Positions 1-9,996 of a stretch of DNA of 64,000 nucleotides are shown here, piece after piece. Source of the DNA: Cordylochernes scorpioides (taxonomy: Eukaryota > Arthropoda > Arachnida > Pseudoscorpiones > Chernetidae); NCBI GenBank assembly GCA_030710605.1, contig CP092880.1:8131313-8195312 (forward strand), read 5' to 3'. The position numbers and the translations under genes are program-made. The stretch's first letter is position 1; each line of letters starts with the position of its first letter. Under the pieces are notes generated by a model. That model ran no database searches, was not told the origin of the DNA, and worked only from the letters and a program-made list of their open reading frames with translations.

Positions 1-16
1 GAGGAGATAACAGAAA

Positions 17-480
17 AAATGTTGTTTCTTATCCCCTGTGTAAATATTACACAAATTCCACGAGTTCATGCTCTTCGAGCTGTTTTATGATAAGCAGCGG
101 CCTCTCCCAAAGGTTTTTCCAAAGGCTTAGTGCATCTAATCCAAGCCAAAATGTGTTCTGGAGCTGCAGGTGCCAAGCTACATTTTAGGCAAGTGGGGTA
201 GATTTCGTTATTATTTTCTATCTTCAATGGATTGAATGGTCTGTTCTAAATCTTGTTATTGTTGTTTGATGCTGTCTGAGGTTCAGAGATCTTCCTGGGT
301 TCATTCAACTGTACCAGTTGTGCTTAGATGGGATCCTACAGAAGTTAATGTAATCACAGAATTAATTCCATTGTCCTGTTTAGTACATATAATACAAGCC
401 AAAATGTGTTCTGGAGCTGTAGGTGCCAAGCTACATTTTGGGCAAGTGGGGTAAGTTTGTTAAAGTGGGGTAGAAAAATG
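17..480 (-). mobile_element. LINE-like 3' fragments (TTG-tail family)
   Basis: Read on the minus strand the family runs ccattgaagatagaaaataa, aatgtagcttggcacctgca, gcttatcataaaacagctcg to gataagaaacaa. Two partial copies (17-235 and 360-480). The same family is at 8690-8885 (+), 60868-60935 (-) and 62947-63013 plus 63392-63575 (-). Confidence 0.65.
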
Positions 481-555
481 CGATTCTTAAAGGATACCAT
501 GGCAACATCAGACTTTCTACAGCTGTCAATGTACAAGTCACCAGTCTTCAATTTT

Positions 556-893
556 TTTTTTTTAAGGAGACAGAGGCAATTTTGTTCATACTTTGGTTAT
601 CTTGTGTGTCTTCAATAAGAGGTCACTAATATCTTTCAGAGTTATTGTCCGAATCCTGATATACAGTAGAATCTCCATAAGAGGACACTCGGGCTAGAGG
701 ACCTCTCTCTATAAAGGACAGTTTTCATTTGCAAAATTACCATTTTTACTATTTAGTAACACTCTGGTAAGATGACACCTCTCCCTAAAGGACACTTTAG
801 CTCAGCAATTAGGTGTCTTTTACAGGGAGGTTCTACTATATATGCTAAATGGTACAACTTCCTTATGTTTTGTCCATGAGTGTATATAGCCTC
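556..893. mobile_element. mariner-type MITE fragment, left end lost
   Basis: Family with ends CACTCATGGACAAAACTTAA. Here the interior (gacagaggcaattttgttc, cttcaataagaggtcac) and right end (gttttgtccatgagtg) remain, split by the Tigger MITE at 664-838. Confidence 0.75.
664..838. mobile_element. Tigger-type MITE (CAGTAGAAyCTCC family), nested
   Basis: 175 bp, inverted ends CAGTAGAATCTCC and GGGAGGTTCTACTA, TA on both sides. It is inserted inside the mariner-type MITE at 556-893: the host reads gaatcctgata before and tgctaaatggtacaac after, continuous in intact copies. Confidence 0.82.
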
Positions 894-953
894 AACCTAG
901 GTCCCAGTAGGATGGTCAAGAAGTGGAGGCATTCTGTAGTATGTTCTTATGTA

Positions 954-1287
954 CACCAATACCTCGCTTTGCATCATTTTGTTTTGCGTTTTTTTTAAGT
1001 TACGTCGCTGCTTAATTTTTACTGATTTTCACTGTGCGTCGTTAGATTTTTGAAGTAGCGTTGTTTTGGATTCGAGTCTTTAATTTATTTATTTTTTCCC
1101 AAAATATGGCAACACCTTTGTTTTTGATTGCGCCATGCCATCAAAATTTGGATATTCCCTTTCTAACTAAAAATCAACGCAAATTTAATACAAGTTTTCT
1201 ATAGAAAATTTATTTTCACTTTGTGTTGTTTCAATTTGCATCGTGTTTTTTTGGAACGTAACCCCGACGCAAAGCGAGGTATGGGTG
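954..1287. mobile_element. MITE with CACCNATACCTCGCTTTGC ends
   Basis: 334 bp. Left end CACCAATACCTCGCTTTGC, right end GCAAAGCGAGGTATGGGTG, with TA at 952-953 and 1288-1289. No coding capacity. TA targets point to Tc1/mariner/pogo-type mobilisation. Confidence 0.82.
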
Positions 1288-1412
1288 TATTCAAAGAGTT
1301 ATTAATTAACTAGACTAAATATATATGTGTGTATGAGATGTTTTCTAGTAACAGCATTGATTTCCTTCCTACACAGTTACACAAGGTAATAAGTCCAAAT
1401 AAATAGATAATA

Positions 1413-1590
1413 CAGTAGAACCTCCCTGTAAAAGACACCTAGTCGCAGAGCAAAATTGTCCCTTAGGGAGAAGTGTTCTCTTACTGGAGAGTTGCTAAAT
1501 AGTAATAATGGTAATTTTGCAAATGAAAACTGTCCTATATAGAGAGGTGTCCTCTAGCTGGAGTCTCCTCTCATGGAGCTTGTTCTACTG
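1413..1590. mobile_element. Tigger-type MITE (CAGTAGAAyCTCC family)
   Basis: 178 bp from CAGTAGAACCTCC to TTCTACTG with TA duplications at 1411-1412 and 1591-1592. It lies in the opposite orientation to the copy at 664-838. Confidence 0.85.
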
Positions 1591-1736
1591 TATAATCCTC
1601 TAATTGGAAGTAATCAAAATGAAGTTTACGGAGCATTGAGCTTGGAAGATCATTGCTCTATGGACCCTACTTGAAGAATTAGTGTAGAACAAGGAAGAAT
1701 TGGGAGGTTTTCCAATCTAATAGAATGGTCTGGAAT

Positions 1737-2245
1737 GATAAGGCACACAATTTGTATTATAGATTATACTAGATCAACAAACAACAACAACAACAACAAA
1801 GCCTTTATTTAGGGCCTCTCGCCCTATACAGGATTCGCCAGTTCACAAGGGATGGGGAGAACACTGTGTGGCCTTTTTCCGGGATATAATCCTGTGGAAT
1901 CCAAATATCGCCACCGCTATATACCTATTCTTTGATATTTCATTAATTAGTGCCGGAAATGAAGGACAAAGTTGTCCCGTTTTATCATTTAGTTTTCATC
2001 TTTCCTAAGACAGAGCAGCACAATCAAATAAGTAGTGCAACATCTCCATTGTTATTCCTGATCCACAGAAAGTGCATTTCAGGTCTTCACCCCTCATTAA
2101 AATCAGATGGTGTTCTCTGAAAAAGATTATACTAGAACTACTGTATATATAAATAAATATGCACACAATTAATTTATTTGGATTTGGTCTTGTTGCGTGC
2201 ATTATGTTTCTAATCTATAAACTAAATTGTACCTTATCACCTACA
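1737..2245. mobile_element. foldback element FB1 split by a LINE
   Basis: Left end tgataaggcacacaatttg; right part (2124-2245) runs through atttggatttggtcttgttg to aaattgtaccttatca. FB1 elements are inverted-repeat elements with tgataaggcacaatttggat ends. Split at 1774-2123 by a LINE fragment with a 13-bp duplication. Confidence 0.8.
1774..2123 (-). mobile_element. LINE 3' end with C-terminal zinc knuckle
   Basis: Flanked by AGATTATACTAGA (1761-1773 and 2124-2136). The minus strand encodes HHLILMRGEDLKCTFCGSG then ITMEMLHYLFDC, a C-x2-C-x8-H-x4-C motif typical of the C-terminus of I/Jockey-type reverse transcriptases, then a stop. The 3' tail is (TTG)n (the caacaacaac at 1780-1800 on the + strand). 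Confidence 0.8.
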
Positions 2246-2340
2246 CATCCAATTACCTACAGTTCTGATGCTGCCTCATGTGTTGACATTATTGGCTCTA
2301 CTCCAGTAACAAGGATTGAACTCTGTCCTGATGTCTCCAG

Positions 2341-2419
2341 ATGGAACAGATGGCTGTGGAAGTGGATGCAAGTCAAGTTCTGGCAGCGGCTCTGGAACAA
2401 ATGGATGGCATTATCGCTG
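2341..2419 (+). CDS. Liprin-beta: liprin-beta coding exon 1 (start codon)
   Basis: ATG at 2341 opens 26 codons plus one base, then a GTAAGG donor at 2420. The peptide ends with LAAALEQMDGIIAG (the last Gly is completed by exon 2), the hallmark N-terminus of liprin-beta in animals. In-frame stops at 2317 and 2329 lie just upstream, so 2341 is the first possible start. An acceptor-like pyrimidine run and AG (2339-2340) sit directly before the ATG, so either a 5' UTR intron ends exactly here or the exon extends upstream as UTR; the sequence alone cannot decide. Confidence 0.85.
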
Positions 2420-2508
2420 GTAAGGTCATCTCTCTATCTACACCTGTCATACCTTTGGTAGTGCAACACACCATTTGTTTCACCCTAATCTCTTCATGAC
2501 TATTTTAC

Positions 2509-2817
2509 AACTCTGCCTTTGCCGGTCCCAAGCCCGGATGAAAAAGGAGGAGTGGGAGCAGTAACAAGCTCACTAAAAAACCTGGGCTCAGCTGGCCCGG
2601 CTGATAGTACCCTGTAAGGGTTCCTAATCCAGGGATACAGGATGAGCAGCATTTGTATTCCATGTTAGGAGCAGCTGCATATGGCATCTGTTCCTCATGT
2701 CAAAGGTGGCCATTTTTTTTGGAGCAAAGTCGGCCTGCCACTGAATAGTGCTCCCAGTCTTAATGACAAAGGCAGACACATTCTACTTCACCCAGTGTGG
2801 AGATAAGAAAGAAGAAT
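2509..2817 (+). mobile_element. short LINE-like element (SL family), + copy
   Basis: Flanked by ATGACTATTTTAC (2496-2508 and 2818-2830). Begins aactctgcctttgccggtcc, includes cctgggctcagctggcccgg and ends gtggagataagaaagaaga. SL copies are about 310-380 bp with a constant 5' start and a 3' end shared with the reverse transcriptase fragments at 3690-3985 and 9505-9768. This suggests a non-autonomous element moved by that LINE. Confidence 0.82.
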
Positions 2818-2830
2818 ATGACTATTTTAC

Positions 2831-3228
2831 CTCCTTTTTCATTCGTGTTTGAGACCGGCAAAGGCAGAGTTTTTTACTTTCCTTATTGTAGATGTCTATG
2901 TTTAGTTACATTTTACTGGAGCTTCAATCATCTATGTCGTCTATAATGTAATTTGTCTGACTGGGTGAAGTAGAATGTGTCTGCTTTTGTCATTAAGACT
3001 GTCATTAAGCACTAATAAGTAGCAGGCCGACTTAGCTCCAAAAGAAATGGCCGCCTCTGACATGAGGAACAGACACCATGTGCAGCCACTCCTAACATGG
3101 AGTACAGACACTGCTCATCCCTTTAATGGAACTATCAGCTGGGTCAGCTGAGCCCAGGTATTTTAGCGAGCTTATTACTGCTCCCCCTCTTCCTTTTTCA
3201 TTCGTGCTTGGGACCGGCAAAGAGTTAG
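2831..3228 (-). mobile_element. SL element remnants, - copies
   Basis: The 5' end of one minus copy (2831-2868) and most of another (2957-3228, gactgggtgaagtagaatgt to gggaccggcaaag) lacking the 3' end. Confidence 0.72.
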
Positions 3229-3689
3229 TATTTATAATAACGAAAAGATTCAAAAAGGATAAGTTTCTTTATTTGAAAAATAAATTCGAGCTTTCGGGCG
3301 TAAGCTGCCCTTCTTAGTATTTATGCAATTTGTTTTTGGTTACTTTACTTTTGGCTTCTCAATGATAACCTCTCTATAGAACCATGAGTATCTTTTCAAG
3401 AAATACTGTTTATAGATAATAATATGCAAATGTCAATCCATTTCAGCAAATTTTCCACTGAGAAAGCCTGTAGAATGGATAAGGATCCTGTCTGTGATGT
3501 TTCCAGTTTATTTCTCAGGCCAGCAGTCTACCTACCCAGAAGTATGGAGTGAGGTGTGATTAATCAAATTGCTATTTAATTCCTTTTTTTTTGACATCCT
3601 TGGGCACTTTCCCATTGTATAGATGACCTTGTGGCTCTCTTCCACTCTATAGATGGAGGAGTCCATGTTGGAGTTTGGTTCTTTCTACA
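3229..3689. other. intron 1 DNA, nothing recognised
   Basis: AT-rich sequence without a frame, RNA gene or repeat I can name. Confidence 0.5.
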
Positions 3690-3985
3690 ATATTCTCTAC
3701 TGCTTCAATTCATCACCTTAAGTCCGGTTCTGTCCTCCCAAGAGAACAACAGTCTTTGATTTTCAGACTTAAGTCTGGTCATCTACGGACAATGACTTTC
3801 CAGAATGGTTGCAAGGTTTTCCCACTATGTACTAAGTGTCAACCTGCAACCCCAAAACACATTATTGACTGTATTGACTCATCCTTTGATGAGCTCTACT
3901 CTTCCCCGGCAGACACCATCAAAAGTCTCAAACTTTACAAGCTTGATACCTTAATATGATTGAGTGGAGATAAGAAAGAAAAAGA
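3690..3985 (+). pseudogene. LINE reverse transcriptase C-terminal fragment
   Basis: A short frame ends FRLKSGHLRTMTFQNGCKVF, then PLCTKCQPATPKHIIDC (a C-x2-C...H-x3-C type knuckle), DELYSSPADTIKSLKLYKLD and a stop, followed by atatgattgagtggagataa. This is the 3' end of an I/Jockey-like non-LTR retrotransposon ORF. The 3' UTR is identical in type to SL elements. Confidence 0.78.
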
Positions 3986-4075
3986 AGAGATCACCTTAAG
4001 TGGATCTGAATTTTTGGTTGAATTGAAGTCTGTGTTGAATTATAATTGATCAATATGATTTTTCAATTTATCACA

Positions 4076-4175
4076 ACACAAGGTAATAAGACCAAATCCA
4101 AATAAATAAATAGTGTGTGACATTTCAGTAACAGCGTTGTTACCATCTTCAGACAAAGGTACTGAATGATTCATT
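4076..4175. mobile_element. FB1 foldback fragment (left half)
   Basis: acacaaggtaataagaccaa, atagtgtgtgacatttcagt, aacagcgttgttaccatctt and cagacaaaggtactgaat: one arm of FB1. Confidence 0.78.
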
Positions 4176-4797
4176 TTACCACAGCATGTTTTAAATAGTT
4201 ACTGTTATCAAGTGTGTAAACAAGATAGCAGATAAGAAGATAGTTTTCTAGAAACATGGAATATTATTCTTAGAATTAAAAGTGGAAAAAAACCCCACTT
4301 TTTCATCTATAAATATCATTGATATTTCCTCTTTCATCCATTCTGTTAATTGTAGCACATTTATTTTGAATGAAAAAAGGCTTCTTTAATGATTGAAATT
4401 TGGTAGCTGATTCATTTAAAGCAAGAGCTCCAGTGCATCTGAACTGCGCATCCAGCACAAGTATTCTAGATTCAATATTCAGCATGACACAAACATATTT
4501 TCAAAATTTCCATAATTTTTTTTTGTGAGTGTGTCAATGCCTCACTGAAATATTCATGTTCATAACAAACTGTAATATACCTTGTAATATAAGAGAAAGG
4601 AAAGGAGAGAAAGCTATAAATTGTTTGCCGGCCGCGCGTGCCCTTTGTGCTTGAGTGACATCACAAGATGTGCACGCATCCAACGGCCGGAGCGCACATC
4701 CAACGGCTGTTGTTACCTTTTTTCTTCGAATAATAAAGTTGATTTATCTTTTGTTTCTTATTTTCGTTAATTTAATAAAAATAAAAAGGAATCTAGT
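4176..4797. other. intron 1 DNA before the Tc1 remnant
   Basis: Mostly featureless. A short GC-rich patch at 4625-4715 with two catccaacggc motifs may belong to the untranslated part of the Tc1 element. Confidence 0.4.
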
Positions 4798-5078
4798 ATG
4801 TCAGAGTTTGAAAGAGGTCATGCAATTGGATTGAAAGAGGCTGGTTGGTCAAATTGACTAATTGTGTGACATCTGTTTCGAAGTGATGCAGCTATTAGAT
4901 GATGCTGGCAAGAGTGGGTCAACAACGGAAGAATGCAATGTCAAAATGGCAGGGGACATCCATGAGGGGACACAACAAAATGGAAGAACAGAATGATTGT
5001 CAGAACGGCTGTCACAGCACCAGATTCAATGTTATCTATCATCTAACGTGTGACAAAAGAGTGTCCAAAATTCCCATC
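4798..5078 (+). pseudogene. Tc1-type transposase N-terminal fragment
   Basis: Starts MSEFERGHAIGLKEAGWSN, then an in-frame TGA, then SDAAIRRCWQEWVNNGRMQ and, after further breaks, VRTAVTAPDSMLS. This is the paired-like DNA-binding region of a Tc1 transposase of a type common in arthropods. The catalytic domain is absent: from about 5080 the sequence is replaced by a short LINE-like element. No clear inverted repeats found. Non-functional. Confidence 0.8.
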
Positions 5079-5084
5079 CACAGT

Positions 5085-5455
5085 CTTTTTCTTCTTTCTT
5101 ATCTCCACTCAATCATATTAGGATATCAAATTGTGATCCTTGATGGTGTCTGTTTGACAACCATCATGACTGGGTGAAGTAGAATACGTCTACCTTTGTT
5201 ATTAAGACTGGGAGCACTACTCAGTGGCAGGCCGACTTAGCTCCAAAAGAAATGGTCGCCTCTGACATGAGGAACAGACGCCATGTGCAGCTGCTCCTAA
5301 CATGGAGTACAAATGCTGCTCCTCCTGTATCCCTGGATCACGAGCCCTAACAGGGTACTATCAGCTGGACCAGCTGAACCCAGGTTTTTTAACGAGCTTG
5401 TTACTGCTCCCTCTCCTCCTTTTTTATCCAGGCTTGGGACCAGCAACGGTAGATA
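5085..5455 (-). mobile_element. SL element, - copy
   Basis: tttttcttctttcttatctc at the left (3' end of the element) to cttgggaccagcaacggtag. Near full length; inserted into or beside the Tc1 remnant. Confidence 0.8.
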
Positions 5456-5838
5456 TTAAGACATAGTAGATCCCAGTCCTGAACTGCCTTTGTTTGTTTC
5501 CCCAACTATAATGCTATCTCACTGCTAGTGAGCTTTGTGCTAAGACCTTGGATTAACCATTGTCTCTTGCTGTTGGTCATCCTCATGTAGTACAGCAGCC
5601 ATCAGAGCTGGGTATCAAGGACAATCTAGGAACTGCTGTATACAAGCCTCTAGAACCAAGTACAGTTTGTGTGATCAATGTTGTCTGGTATAGATGTTGT
5701 GTGTTGGTCAAAGCCCCATCTGCCTGTGGTTTGAAATCAGAGTCTGAGATGTTACTTTTATCTAAGAATTTGCTTTAATGTAAACCTTGTACAAATTGAT
5801 CTTTAATGTAAACTTTGTATAAAATTGGCTTTAATATA
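5456..5838. other. intron 1 DNA with short repeats
   Basis: No gene. The last 70 bp repeat aaaccttgta(t/c)aaa-type motifs that also flank the two MITEs to the right. Confidence 0.5.
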
Positions 5839-6048
5839 CACTCATGAACAAAACTTAAGGAAGTTGTACCTTTTAGCATGTATATCGGGATTCAGACAAT
5901 AACTCTGAAAGATATTTGATTAACGGTGACCTTTATTGAAGACACACGAGATAAACAAGTGTGAACAAAATTGCTTCTATCTTCTTAAAAAAAAAAAGAT
6001 AACCGGTGACATGAAAGACTCCACTTCCTTAAGTTTTGTCCATGAGTG
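5839..6048. mobile_element. mariner-type MITE, full length
   Basis: 210 bp from CACTCATGAACAAAACTTAA to TTAAGTTTTGTCCATGAGTG with TA on both sides. This is the reference copy for the family that gives rise to the 124-bp tandem array at 51543-52487. Confidence 0.85.
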
Positions 6049-6077
6049 TAAACCTTGTATAAATTGTCTTTAATATA

Positions 6078-6212
6078 CACTCATGAACAAAACAGAAGGA
6101 AGTTGCATGTATATCAGGATTCAGACAAAAACTCTGAAAGATATTTGATACACAGTGACCTTTATTGAAGACCCACAAGATAACCAAGTGTGAACAGTTT
6201 TGTCCATGAGTG
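6078..6212. mobile_element. mariner-type MITE, internally deleted
   Basis: 135 bp with both ends intact but the right half of the interior missing. It lies 29 bp from the copy at 5839-6048, and the DNA flanking both copies (aaccttgtataaa) is also repeated, so the two arose by local tandem duplication rather than separate insertions. Confidence 0.8.
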
Positions 6213-6350
6213 TAAACCTTGTATAAAATGGGCTAGTGAACTCTAGGTATGTTTCTTTTGTTCCTTTTGTGTCTATGGTTCTGATGTGCCCCTTGATTGA
6301 TGTGTCTCCCATGGTCCAGTGAAGTTAACCTGCCATTGTTGATGTTCTAG

Positions 6351-6526
6351 GTAGCACTAAGGTTGAAGAGACGCGAAACGCTGAGGTATCCAATCTCCTG
6401 CGCAAACTTCACCAGGCTGTGGAGAACCGTTGCGTAAAGGCCCAAGAAAATAACTGGGAGGATGTGAACCTGGATTCTGCTCTTACAGTCTTCAACTGGC
6501 TTCAGCAGGTTCTAGATCTCGCCAGG
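6351..6526 (+). CDS. Liprin-beta: liprin-beta coding exon 2
   Basis: Acceptor ttctag at 6345-6350 and donor gtgagt at 6527 bound a 176-nt exon. Two bases complete the Gly codon from exon 1, then 58 codons follow. The 3' part, DSALTVFNWLQQVLDLAR, aligns with the vertebrate segment STAETLVEWLQ that precedes the coiled coil. The middle, rich in charged and amide residues, is less conserved. Ends in phase 0, which fits exon 3. A small lineage-specific exon between exons 1 and 2 cannot be excluded, but none is needed for the frame. Confidence 0.85.
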
Positions 6527-6838
6527 GTGAGTGAATCTCTGCCCCACCAGCTGGTTTGGTCCATCTTGTACCTTCTACAAACATCTGTATATTGTAAAAA
6601 AAAGTATTGACTAGAGGGACACTCAGAAAAACCTACTTCCCCTAAATATTCAAGTTGAGTTTTTTTAATACTTGTAATGGTGAATTAATCTCCAAACAGC
6701 TGTCCACTATTGTATTGGACTGTATATCATGGTTGGTTGCTGCATTTTTCTAAGAAATCCACATTAGGGATATTCAGGTTAGCTACGAGCATAAGCTTAT
6801 AGGACTATAAAAGTGTATTATACATATACGAGGGTGTA
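6527..6838. other. start of intron 2, nothing recognised
   Basis: No repeat or frame identified between the exon 2 donor and the mariner. Confidence 0.5.
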
Positions 6839-7770
6839 TTGAAAAGTAAGGTCTCCTATTATTTTTTTATGGAAAATGTAATTTGTTTACAACTTTGTGT
6901 GTGTGTTGTACATTGTTGGAAAGGTTGAACATTTGGCTATTTTTCAACATAGTTGCCTCGACGATCAATCACTTTTTGCATTCTGGAAACCAGTTTTTTT
7001 AATGCCGGCGTCGTACCACTCTCCCACCACGTTGCGAACTATTTTGGCTTTGGCTAGATTGGGTGACGCCATTGTTTCGACTGGTTTTTCATTTCCGGGG
7101 TGTAATGATGTGCCCAAGTTTCGCCTCCAGTCACAATTGAATCCAAAAATTCTTCGCCCTCTTCCTCATAGCGGCAGTGAAATTCTGTCGCACTTTCCAC
7201 GCGCTTGATCTTGTGTTCCTCGGTGAGCTTCTTGGGGATCCATCTGGCGGACACCTTTTTGTACCCGAGGACCTCCGACACAATATTCTGCACAGAGAAG
7301 TAGCCACATTCTTCATTAAGACCTTCCATTATCTCATGAAGGCTTATTCTTCGGTTATTGCGCACCATCTCGTTGATTCGAGTCACCGTTGATTCCGGCA
7401 AACTCGGCCGCCCTGACCACTGCTCATCATGAATGTTTTCCCGGCCCTCAGAAAAACTCCCGGCACCACTTCCTCACATTTTTCACATCCATACACTTCC
7501 ACTAACTGTCGATGAATTTCTATCGGAGGATCTTTGTTTGCATTCAAAAATCGAATGACAGTGCAGTTTGACCTGGCAGGCGAGTGAAGTGGGAGCTCCA
7601 TCCTAAATGGCTGCTATGCAGCGACTGAGTGTCCCAAAGTCAGGTGGATTGTTTGAGACTGTGACATGGTAACCAAGGAATACAGCGCTGTTGCCAAATT
7701 TCGCCAACCAACTACCGATCGGAAATGGCATATATATAAAGTTGGAGACCTTACTTTTCAATACCCCCTC
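6839..7770 (-). mobile_element. mariner element, internally deleted
   Basis: A 932-bp element with inverted ends: GTATTGAAAAGTAAGGTCTCC at the left and its complement at the right, inside TA-type targets. The transposase reads on the minus strand. About 1.3 kb is normal for mariner, so roughly a third is missing. The remaining ends should still be recognisable by a related transposase, making this a non-autonomous derivative. Confidence 0.88.
7000..7600 (-). pseudogene. mariner transposase pseudogene
   Basis: Read on the minus strand, 7600-7440 gives the N-terminal helix-turn-helix (FLNANKDPPIEIHRQLVEVYG). After a frame change, 7400-7054 gives the second DNA-binding domain and the start of the catalytic core (DSIVTGGETWAHHYTPE). 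In active mariners that motif is TGDETW, so the first catalytic Asp is Gly here. The frame then jumps to a C-terminal tail (VRNVVGEWYDAGIKKTGFQN, around 7050-6990), so the segment with the other two catalytic acids is deleted. Clearly inactive. Confidence 0.85.
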
Positions 7771-8689
7771 ATAATTACAATCAAATAGTTTGATTTCACA
7801 GAAATTATTGAATAGCCAAACCCTCTCATTGCAGGTTTGTTTGATTTATTTGTGAGGAAGTGTTGATGTAAAAAAAAAGTGTGTGTGTGAAACTTATTGA
7901 TTCCAGTGTTTTGTCTAATTGGGTCGTAGACAGAGTAGATGTCCAACCTTCTGATTTAAAAGTTGCTGGTTAGAGAGTTTCAGTCAGGAAATCTAATTAT
8001 TTTCCATTCCTACTTTATTAGGATAAAGTTTAATATACAGTTGGTACATCCTAGGAGTAATATGGCCACTCAGACCTCTCGGTCCATAAGCCGGTCCTTT
8101 TTCAGTCACCTAGCCAAGGAAATGATGCATTCTCCACGCACTGAGCGGCCATTGGTTTGGCCCCTTGCGCCCGTCTTTATGGTCTAGCTCCATGGGGTCG
8201 ACCAATCAGCCCACAGGCGTCTACGAGAGTTTCATGGCCAGGTTGTTGTCCTCTCGTTTGGACTTGGTTTAACCTGTCCTACGCTCCAATAGGACTCCCC
8301 CCTTTGGCCATCGTACCCTTAGTTCCCAGTACTCCCTGAATCTGCCGATGAATCAAGGACCTCTGAGGTACAAGGTTAACACGGGGAACTGCGCGAAGTG
8401 GTAGGGTGCTACTACTGTGTGTACACCTTGGTTTTCCATGACGCGCTCGACAAGGACACTTCCAATGGCGCACACACAGAGCAAAGACCCAAGAGTTTCA
8501 AGACTCATGGCGCACCCGCGTCAGTAACCACTGGCGCGAGGACAACCACACAGAGTCCTCTCTACACTCCCTCATCCCCAAGGGTGTGTGGGGGGTGGGC
8601 GTACAGTGGAGTGGACCCAGGAGGAGCTCTGAACCTTAGACAGCATCAAACAACACTAACAAGATTTACAACAGGTCATATCAAGTCAT
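7771..8689. other. unclassified, GC-richer from 8070
   Basis: 7771-8060 is plain AT-rich DNA. 8070-8640 is richer in GC with many short CpG motifs, but I find no repeat, donor-linked ATG or RNA gene. Confidence 0.4.
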
Positions 8690-8884
8690 TGAAGATAGAA
8701 AATAACAATAAAATCTACCCTATTGCCCAAAATGTAGCTTGGCACCCGCAGCTCCAAAACACACTTACATTAGATACACAAAACAGGACCTTTGGGAGAG
8801 GCAGCTGCTTATCATAAAACAGCTGGAGGAGAAGGAACTCATGGAATTTGTGTAATCTTTTCAAAAGGGGATAAGAAACAATAA
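8690..8884 (+). mobile_element. LINE-like 3' fragment (TTG-tail family), + copy
   Basis: Same family as 17-235 in the other direction: gaagatagaaaataacaata to ggggataagaaacaataaca. A short frame KQLEEKELMEFV then stop may be the ORF end. Confidence 0.65.
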
Positions 8885-9171
8885 CAGTAAAATTTGGATT
8901 ATAAATTATAAACATAAGGTAACAACATCAAAATAAACACAAGGTAATAAGACCAAATCCAAATAAATAAATAGTGTGTGACGTTTCGGTAACAGCGTTG
9001 TTACCATCTTCAGACAAAAGTACTGAATGAGAAATTTTACCACACAAATTCAGTACTTTTGTCTGAAAGATGGTAACAATGCTATTAGCGAAACGTCACA
9101 CACTATTTATTTATTTGGATTTGGTCTTATTACCTTGTGTTTATAATCTATAATCCAAATTGTGCCTTATC
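8885..9171. mobile_element. FB1 foldback, both arms
   Basis: Two arms of about 130 bp (left 8930-9045, right 9046-9171) form a long imperfect hairpin centred near 9045; the core has gtgtgtgacgtttcggtaac and its complement. Ends in ccaaattgtgccttatca. Confidence 0.85.
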
Positions 9172-9504
9172 AACATCAAAATAAATAAATTGCTCTAGTT
9201 TTCTGGGCATGTAAGCTGATTGTATTGTATCAGGTTTTCTCCAGTAGAAAAGCCTTCATGCCTGGAAGTTAGAGATCTGAATTGGATTTTTCAAAAAGAA
9301 ACTTATAACTGGAATCTTGATTTTTTACTTTATTATTGATAAAATGGATTTTTTTTAATTGTAAAGTGATTATGTTGAGATTATGCTGGAATCTTAATTA
9401 TATATTGTACTTTATTTATGACATTTCTGTAACAGCATTGTTACCATCCTCCGAAGAATTGTTATCTATTACAAGTCCGACTCATGGTACAGAGCATGAG
9501 GGAC
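9172..9504. other. unclassified with an FB1 scrap
   Basis: Only gacatttctgtaacagcatt (about 9419) is recognisable as FB1. Confidence 0.5.
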
Positions 9505-9768
9505 AAGTTCTGTCCTCCCAAGAGCACAACAGTCTTTGATTTCCAGACTTAAGTCTGGTCATCTACGGACAATGACTTTCCAGAATGGTTGCAAGGTTCT
9601 CCCACTATGTACTAAGTTAAATTCTCAACCTGCAACCCCAAAACACATTATTGACTGTATTGACTCATCCATTGATGAACTCTACTCATCCCCAGCAGAC
9701 ACCATCAAAAGTCTCAAGGTTTACAAGCTTGATACCCTAATATGATTGATTGGAGATAAGAAAGAAGA
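9505..9768 (+). pseudogene. LINE reverse transcriptase C-terminal fragment, second copy
   Basis: Same C-terminal segment as 3690-3985 (SGHLRTMTFQNGCKVLPLCT, then PKHIIDCIDSSIDELYSSPA), with three extra codons before the knuckle. Ends tgattggagataagaaagaa. Confidence 0.78.
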
Positions 9769-9996
9769 AAAGTCCAAGGATGGTAGCACTGTTGTTACCA
9801 AAAAGCCACTTAGTTGGTCTTATTATCACTTGCCAAAAGTTGTGATCTCAAAAAAAAGTTCACAGATATGTCTGACATTTGCTGTGATAACAACCAGATC
9901 ATCTCAAAATAAATATTGACTTCTTATCTTTGCACCACTCTCTTTCTGTTTATATTTTCTGCTGCCTGAGTGGGTCATCAGTCTTTTTGGACTCTT

